In this document: in pieces, positions 33,854 to 40,598 of the stretch
Numbering within the stretch: position 1 is the first letter of the stretch
How the letters are laid out: every line of letters begins with the position of its first letter
Origin: Betaproteobacteria bacterium
Lineage (GTDB): Bacteria; Pseudomonadota; Gammaproteobacteria; Burkholderiales; Burkholderiaceae_C
Direction of reading: 5' to 3'
DNA: 40,598 nt
Assembly: GCA_013289985.1 (NCBI GenBank)
Contig: JABCYW010000045.1
Location: forward strand, 1-40,598
Program-made: the position numbers and the translations under genes
The notes under the pieces: generated by a model
Seen by the model: only the letters and a program-made list of their open reading frames with translations
What the model was told of the DNA's origin: nothing
The model's database searches: none

Positions 33854-34087
33854 TTAAAGAGCGCCCTTGGCGCGCAGGTCGGCGAGGACGGCGTCGATGC
33901 CGTTCTTGTCGATCAGGCGCAGCGCGGCCGTCGAAATGCGCAGGCGGATGAAGCGGTTCTCGCTCTCCACCCAGATGCGGCGGCTCTGCAGGTTCGGCAG
34001 GAAGCGGCGCTTCGTACGGTTGTTGGCGTGGGAAACATTGTTTCCCGTCATCGGGTGCTTACCCGTCACTTGACAGACACGAGCCAT
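33854..34087 (-). CDS. rpmB: 50S ribosomal protein L28
   Basis: A 77-residue ribosomal protein, the normal length. [20 protein letters not shown] is the conserved N-terminus, followed by [20 protein letters not shown] and [26 protein letters not shown] lies about 6 bases before the ATG. It is the first gene of the rpmB-rpmG pair, with a 136-base gap to trxB upstream in which I see no firm promoter. Confidence 0.97.
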   Translation of the reverse strand: MARVCQVTGKHPMTGNNVSHANNRTKRRFLPNLQSRRIWVESENRFIRLRISTAALRLIDKNGIDAVLADLRAKGAL

Positions 34088-34223
34088 GAAGCTCTCCTCA
34101 ATTGGAACGAAACGCCCAGTGCGTCTCGGCTGGAGAGCATGCGCATACGCCGATAGGGCGGCATGACTCCAAGGGAACCCGAGATTCTACTGGAAAAACG
34201 GACGGCTGGCCAGCCGGCCCGCC

Positions 34224-35231
<1,008 letters not shown>

Positions 35232-35336
35232 TCACACGACAAACTGCACCCGTGATTGTAGGGATGCCGGCCGGCAGCCGCCGGCGGCATGCGGGGCAGG
35301 GCTCATCGTTCCAAGGGATTTGCGAAAGGTTTTTGC

Positions 35337-35999
35337 ATGTCGATGCTCTCGAATCTGGACCTGATCCGACGCGTTCCGCTGTTCTCGATGCTGACGACCG
35401 ATCAGGCACGTGTGGTGGCGGACGGGGTCGTCAAGCGCCGCTTCCGGCGTGGCGAGCTGGTGGTCGAACAGGGCAAGAAGAGCAATGCGCTCTTCATCCT
35501 GCTCAGCGGCCGTGCCCGCGTCACCACCTCCGACCCGCGCGGGCGCGAGGTGATCCTGGCGGTGCTCAACGCCGGCGACTACGTCGGCGAGATGAGCCTG
35601 ATCGACAACGAACCGCATTCGGCCACCGTGCGTTGCGAGCTGCAGTGCGACGTGCTGATCCTGGGCCGCGCCGAATTCGCGCGCTGCCTGCCCGAGAACT
35701 CCAGCCTGTCCTACGCGATCATGCGCGGCCTGGTCACGCGCCTGCGCAGCGCCGACCGCCAGATCGAGTCGCTGGCGCTGCTGGACGTGTACGGCCGCGT
35801 CGCCCGCACGCTGCTGGACATGGCCGAGGACGTCGAGGGCGAGAAGGTCATCAAGTCCAAGGTCTCGCGCCAGGACATGGCCAAGATCGTCGGCGCCTCG
35901 CGCGAGATGGTCAGCCGCGTGATGAAGGATCTCGAGGAACGCGGCATCATCGAGACGCAGGAAGACGGATCCCTCAAGATCCAGAACAGAAAGAGTTGA
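35337..35999 (+). CDS. Crp/Fnr-family transcriptional regulator
   Basis: A 220-residue regulator. The N-terminal cyclic-nucleotide-like beta-roll is FRRGELVVEQGKKSNALFIL, then VILAVLNAGDYVGEMSLIDN with HSATVRCE, and a long dimer helix leads to the winged helix-turn-helix VSRQDMAKIVGASREMVSRV. There is no N-terminal cysteine cluster, so it is not an FNR-type iron-sulfur sensor. Whether it binds cAMP, another nucleotide or no ligand cannot be said. ATG 35337 is preceded by GAAAGG; a second ATG follows two codons later. It lies 31 bases upstream of ftsK. Confidence 0.9.
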   Translation: MSMLSNLDLIRRVPLFSMLTTDQARVVADGVVKRRFRRGELVVEQGKKSNALFILLSGRARVTTSDPRGREVILAVLNAGDYVGEMSLIDNEPHSATVRCELQCDVLILGRAEFARCLPENSSLSYAIMRGLVTRLRSADRQIESLALLDVYGRVARTLLDMAEDVEGEKVIKSKVSRQDMAKIVGASREMVSRVMKDLEERGIIETQEDGSLKIQNRKS

Positions 36000-36030
36000 C
36001 CGGCGCTGACGCCGGGAAAGTGAAGTTGAT

Positions 36031-38364
36031 TTGAGTCTCGCCCTTCCGAAGTTCTCGGCGTTCTCCCGCGCGACCGGCGAGCCGGCCGCGCCCGCGCCGC
36101 GCTCCGTGCTGAAGCAGCGCCTGGCCGCGCTGCTCGGCCTCGTGGCCTGGACGGGCGCGGCGCTGGCGCTGGCCACGCATCACGCGTCCGACGCGGCCTT
36201 CACCACCTCGGGCGACGGCGGCCCGGTGCTCAACCTGCTTGGCCGGCCGGGTGCCCTGGTCTCCGACATCCTGCTGCTGGCGCTCGGCGCCTCCGCCTCC
36301 TGGCTGCCCCTCGTGGGCCTGCTGCAGGCGCTGCGCAACCTCGCGCGCGGCTCGCGCGCGCTGGCCGGCATCGACGAGGACGCGGTGCCCGAGCCGCGCT
36401 GGCCGCGCCTGCGTTTCTGGGCCGGACTCGCGCTGCTGCTGTGCGCCAGCACGGCGCTGGAATGGACGCGGCTCTACACCTGGGAGGCGCGCGTGCCCGG
36501 CGGGCATTCGGGCGGCATCCTGGGCTACTTCCTCGGCCCGTTGTCCATGCACTGGCTGGGCTTCCTCGGCTCCGGCGTGCTGTGGATCGCGGCGCTGGTG
36601 CTGGGCATGTCGGGCGCGTTGCGCTTCTCGTGGGTGAGCCTGGCCGACGGCATCGGCGGCTGGATCGACGGCCGCCGCGAGCACCGCGCCGTGGCGCGCG
36701 AGCGCGCCGAGGACGAGCGCATCGGCGAGATCGCGCTGCGCGAACGCGAGCAGCAGGCCGACGAGATCCGCATCGAGGACGTGCTGCACGCGCCCATCGT
36801 GATCGAGCCCGAGATCGTGCAGGTGGTCGAATCGAAGCGGGTCGCGCGCGAGCGCCAGAAGCCGCTGTTCGTGGAGCTGCACGATGGCAAGCTGCCGCAG
36901 GTCGACCTGCTCGACGCCGCGCCCACGCGCGTCGAGCAGACGGTGACGCCCGAGTCGCTGGAGATGACCAGCCGCATGATCGAGAAGAAGCTGGGCGACT
37001 TCGGCGTGGAGGTGCGCGTGGTCGCGGCCGCGCCGGGCCCGGTCATCACGCGCTACGAGATCGAGCCGGCCACGGGCGTCAAGGGCTCGCAGATCGTCAA
37101 CCTCGCCAAGGACCTGGCGCGCTCGCTGAGCCTCGTCAGCATCCGCGTGGTGGAGACCATCCCCGGCAAGACCACGATGGCGCTGGAGCTGCCCAACGCG
37201 CGCCGGCAGATGATCAAGCTGTCCGAGATCCTGGGCTCCAACGTCTACAACGAGGCCGGCTCGATGCTCACCATCGCGCTGGGCAAGGACATCGTCGGCA
37301 ACCCGGTGGTGGCCGACCTCGCGAAGATGCCGCACTGCCTGGTGGCCGGCACCACCGGCTCGGGCAAGTCGGTGGGCATCAACGCGATGATCCTGTCGCT
37401 GCTGTACAAGGCCGAGGGCAAGGACGTCCGCCTGATCCTGATCGACCCGAAGATGCTGGAAATGAGCGTCTACGAGGACATCCCGCACCTGTTGTGCCCC
37501 GTCGTCACCGACATGAAGCAGGCCGGCAACGCGCTCAGCTGGTGCGTCAACGAGATGGAGCGCCGCTACAAGCTCATGTCCAAGATGGGCGTGCGCAACC
37601 TGGCCGGCTACAACAAGAAGATCGACGACGCCAAGGAGCGCGGCGAGCACATCCCGAACCCGTTCAGCCTGACTCCGGAGTCGCCCGAGCCGCAGGAGCG
37701 CCTGCCCTTCATCGTCGTCGTGATCGACGAGCTCGCGGACCTGATGATGGTGGTGGGCAAGAAGGTGGAAGAGCTCATCGCCCGCCTGGCGCAGAAGGCG
37801 CGCGCCGCCGGCATCCACCTGGTGCTGGCAACGCAGCGTCCCAGCGTCGACGTGATCACCGGCCTGATCAAGGCCAACATCCCCACGCGCCTGTCGTTCC
37901 AGGTGTCCAGCAAGATCGACAGCCGCACCATCCTCGACCAGATGGGCGCCGAGGCGCTGCTGGGCCAGGGCGACATGCTGTACCTGACGCCCGGCGGCGG
38001 CGTGCCGCAGCGCGTGCACGGCGCCTTCGTGAGCGACGACGAGGTGCACCGCGTGGTGGAGTACCTGAAGTCGCAGGCGCCGGCCAACTACATCGAGGGC
38101 ATCCTCGAGGGCGGCGTGATGGATGAAGACCTTGCGGCCGGCGAGGGCGGGTCATCCGATGCGGAGTCCGATCCGTTGTATGACCAGGCGGTGGCGGTGG
38201 TGCTGCAGAACAAGCGGGCGTCCATCTCGCTGGTGCAGCGCCACCTGCGCATCGGCTACAACCGCGCGGCGCGGCTGCTCGAGCAGATGGAGCAGTCGGG
38301 GCTGGTGTCCAGCATGTCTGGCAGCGGCAACCGCGAGATCCTGCTACCCAAGCGAGACGAATGA
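36031..38364 (+). CDS. ftsK: DNA translocase FtsK
   Basis: A 777-residue septal motor that pumps chromosome termini apart and activates XerCD. Four N-terminal transmembrane helices are visible (including [20 protein letters not shown] and [18 protein letters not shown]). After a charged linker come the alpha and beta motor domains, with Walker [14 protein letters not shown] and Walker [14 protein letters not shown]. The C-terminal gamma domain ([34 protein letters not shown]) reads KOPS sequences. The start is TTG 36031; no ATG or GTG fits the first helix. The linker is short compared with E. coli FtsK, as in many bacteria. Confidence 0.95.
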   Translation: MSLALPKFSAFSRATGEPAAPAPRSVLKQRLAALLGLVAWTGAALALATHHASDAAFTTSGDGGPVLNLLGRPGALVSDILLLALGASASWLPLVGLLQALRNLARGSRALAGIDEDAVPEPRWPRLRFWAGLALLLCASTALEWTRLYTWEARVPGGHSGGILGYFLGPLSMHWLGFLGSGVLWIAALVLGMSGALRFSWVSLADGIGGWIDGRREHRAVARERAEDERIGEIALREREQQADEIRIEDVLHAPIVIEPEIVQVVESKRVARERQKPLFVELHDGKLPQVDLLDAAPTRVEQTVTPESLEMTSRMIEKKLGDFGVEVRVVAAAPGPVITRYEIEPATGVKGSQIVNLAKDLARSLSLVSIRVVETIPGKTTMALELPNARRQMIKLSEILGSNVYNEAGSMLTIALGKDIVGNPVVADLAKMPHCLVAGTTGSGKSVGINAMILSLLYKAEGKDVRLILIDPKMLEMSVYEDIPHLLCPVVTDMKQAGNALSWCVNEMERRYKLMSKMGVRNLAGYNKKIDDAKERGEHIPNPFSLTPESPEPQERLPFIVVVIDELADLMMVVGKKVEELIARLAQKARAAGIHLVLATQRPSVDVITGLIKANIPTRLSFQVSSKIDSRTILDQMGAEALLGQGDMLYLTPGGGVPQRVHGAFVSDDEVHRVVEYLKSQAPANYIEGILEGGVMDEDLAAGEGGSSDAESDPLYDQAVAVVLQNKRASISLVQRHLRIGYNRAARLLEQMEQSGLVSSMSGSGNREILLPKRDE

Positions 38365-38990
38365 TGAGCACCGTGTTCCCGAAGGCCCTGCGCGCCGCGA
38401 CGCTCGCGATCCTGGCCTCCGCCTGCGCGAGCGCGTTCGCCGGCGCCACCGACGAACTGCGCGACTTCGTCAGGAACGTGAAGTCCGGCACCTCCACCTT
38501 CACGCAGACCATCACGTCGCCCAACGGCAAGCAGAAGGTGTCCAACGGCAGCTTCGAGTTCTCGCGTCCCAACCGCTTCCGCTTCGTGTACGAGAAGCCG
38601 TACGCGCAGACGGTGGTGGGCGACGGCACCAAGGTGTGGATCTACGACCCCGACCTGAACCAGGCCTCGTCGCGCAAGCTGGGCGACGCGCTGGCCAACA
38701 CGCCGGCCGCGCTGATCGTGTCCAACGACATCGACAAGGTGTTCACGCTGTCCGACCAGCCGTCGAAGGACGGCCTCGACTGGGTGCTGGCCATGCCCAG
38801 GCAGGCCGAGGGCACGGTGCGCTCCCTGCGCGTCGGCTTCAAGGGCCACGCGCTGGCGCAGCTCGAGATCAACGACAGCTTCGGGCAGAAGTCGATGATC
38901 GTGTTCAACGCGTTCGAGCCGAACGCGAAGCTGGCCGCCGACACGTTCACGTTCGTGCCGCCGAAGGGCGCTGACGTCTCCGAGCAGTAG
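38361..38990 (+). CDS. lolA: Outer membrane lipoprotein carrier protein LolA
   Basis: A 209-residue periplasmic chaperone that ferries lipoproteins from LolCDE to LolB. A signal peptide ([18 protein letters not shown]) is followed by [16 protein letters not shown], the [20 protein letters not shown] block typical of LolA, and [17 protein letters not shown]. Overlap with the ftsK stop (ATGATG) indicates translational coupling. The ftsK-lolA-rarA order is common in proteobacteria; here a cheW gene on the other strand separates lolA from rarA. Confidence 0.93.
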   Translation: MMSTVFPKALRAATLAILASACASAFAGATDELRDFVRNVKSGTSTFTQTITSPNGKQKVSNGSFEFSRPNRFRFVYEKPYAQTVVGDGTKVWIYDPDLNQASSRKLGDALANTPAALIVSNDIDKVFTLSDQPSKDGLDWVLAMPRQAEGTVRSLRVGFKGHALAQLEINDSFGQKSMIVFNAFEPNAKLAADTFTFVPPKGADVSEQ

Positions 38991-39021
38991 CGGCGTCGGG
39001 AAGGCCCCGGCGCCGCCCCAA

Positions 39022-39053
39022 GAAAACGGCCGCCGAGGTTGCCCTGGGCGGCC
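39022..39053 (-). terminator. Hairpin terminator downstream of cheW
   Basis: GGCCGCC (39028-39034) pairs with GGCGGCC (39047-39053). On the - strand the stem is followed by GTTTTCTT, so it best serves cheW, 78 bases upstream, though the stem could also stop lolA transcripts arriving from the other side. Confidence 0.6.
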
Positions 39054-39130
39054 TTCGAACCCTTCGAGGAAATCGTCCGGGGATCCAGGCGCGGTGAGGT
39101 CGCGCCGTCCTTCGCCCCGGATCAACGCAC

Positions 39131-39664
39131 TCAGTGCACCAGGGGCTCGTCCATGAGACCCATGTCGGGGGCGGTCATCATCTGTTCGATGTCCATCAGG
39201 ATCAGCATGCGCTCGGCGTCGCCGTTCTTGATCGTGCCCAGGCCCGTGATGTAGGCCGCGTCGATCGCGCCGTTGAATTCCGGGGCCGGCTTGATGGCGT
39301 CGCCACCCAGTTCCAGCACGTCCGACACCGAGTCCACCACCATGCCCACCGTGCGGCTGGCGATGTTGAGGATGATGACGACGGTGAAGCTGTTGTACTG
39401 CACGTCCGACAGGCCGAAGCGCAGGCGCATGTCGACGATGGGGACGATGACGCCGCGCAGGTTCACGACGCCCTTGATGAAGTGCGCCGCGTTGGCGATG
39501 CGAGTCGGGTTCTCGTAGCCGCGGATCTCCTGCACCTTCAGGATGTCGATGCCGTATTCCTCGGCGCCGAGCTTGAACGACAGGTATTCGCGGGTGGCGC
39601 CGTGCAGGGCCGACGTGGCTGCCTGGGCGCTGGTGCGGGGATCGGTGGCGGTGATGGCGCTCAT
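39131..39664 (-). CDS. cheW: Chemotaxis coupling protein CheW
   Basis: A 177-residue CheW-domain scaffold, which links chemoreceptors to the CheA kinase. [20 protein letters not shown] is the N-terminal strand block; [20 protein letters not shown] is the receptor-contact signature and [14 protein letters not shown] the third strand. About 25 extra residues precede the domain. AAGGAG lies 11 bases before the ATG. No cheA, receptor or flagellar gene is near, so it is either an orphan copy or serves a distant array. It lies opposite to, and between, lolA and rarA. Confidence 0.92.
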   Translation of the reverse strand: MSAITATDPRTSAQAATSALHGATREYLSFKLGAEEYGIDILKVQEIRGYENPTRIANAAHFIKGVVNLRGVIVPIVDMRLRFGLSDVQYNSFTVVIILNIASRTVGMVVDSVSDVLELGGDAIKPAPEFNGAIDAAYITGLGTIKNGDAERMLILMDIEQMMTAPDMGLMDEPLVH

Positions 39665-39804
39665 GGGCGTTCTTGCTCCTTGCAACGGGACGGGTGCCGC
39701 GCGGCCCTGCGAGGAAGGCGGGCCGCGTCTATGCCCTGCAGTGTGAGCCGGCGTGGCGCGGCGAATGCCCGGAAAAGAGCGCCGCGGCCCGGCCAATTCC
39801 CGGC

Positions 39805-39835
39805 TTGGAAGGCGCGTCGCGGGGCGCTGTAGGAT
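39805..39835 (+). promoter_or_regulatory. Possible promoter of rarA
   Basis: TTGGAA (39805-39810) and TAGGAT (39830-39835) are 19 bases apart, a loose fit. The -10 ends 12 bases before the rarA ATG, which would leave only about 5 untranslated bases, and no ribosome site is visible. Confidence 0.3.
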
Positions 39836-39847
39836 GCACCGACCACC

Positions 39848-40598
<751 letters not shown>

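Overview
The window is very GC-rich chromosomal DNA whose core genes read as a betaproteobacterium of the order Burkholderiales. The evidence is protein content and gene order: methyltransferase–maf–yceD, then rpmF-plsX-fabH-fabD-fabG-acpP-fabF-rpoE-rseA-rseB-degP, then rpmB-rpmG, trxB, a Crp/Fnr regulator, ftsK-lolA and rarA. The genus cannot be fixed from the sequence alone. No tRNA, rRNA, CRISPR array, insertion sequence or prophage is visible.

Region 1 (1-10869) is part of a surface polysaccharide locus. On the + strand, a chain of mostly overlapping genes encodes a truncated acylating acetaldehyde dehydrogenase, a 4-hydroxy-2-oxovalerate-type aldolase, an unusual SDR, a GT2 glycosyltransferase, a Wzx-type flippase, a hexapeptide acyltransferase, a second SDR and a GT4 glycosyltransferase. 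Facing it on the - strand are an SLBB outer-membrane export protein (OPX) and a Wzz-type chain-length protein without a kinase domain. No Wzy polymerase is visible; the locus continues upstream of the window.

Region 2 (11038-15873) holds the DEAD-box helicase RhlE, an MpaB/DUF2236-type oxygenase, and a 722-residue protein that appears to join a Wzi-type outer-membrane barrel to a complete PAP2 phosphatase domain.

Region 3 (15870-16697) is a small accessory patch: a CcdA antitoxin relic, a degenerate second copy of the 3' end of the neighbouring methyltransferase gene, and an apparently intact brnT-brnA toxin-antitoxin pair with a dyad operator. The duplicated 3' end brackets the brnTA module, as if the module had arrived at the end of that gene.

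Region 4 (16748-31066) is housekeeping: methyltransferase and maf, then divergent yceD, metK with a long leader, the rpmF-plsX-fab cluster for type II fatty acid synthesis, and the RpoE envelope-stress unit (rpoE, rseA, rseB, degP/mucD). metK separates yceD from rpmF, which usually adjoin. fabH lacks an ordinary start codon at its conserved N-terminus.

Region 5 (31211-40598) has ettA, a parDE toxin-antitoxin pair between two terminators, rpmB-rpmG, trxB divergent from a Crp/Fnr regulator across a 22-bp dyad, ftsK-lolA, a lone cheW, and the start of rarA running off the window.

No wholly new system can be demonstrated from sequence alone. The best candidates for follow-up are the duplicated-gene-end toxin-antitoxin insertion, the Wzi-PAP2 fusion, and the aldolase/acetaldehyde dehydrogenase pair inside a glycan locus.
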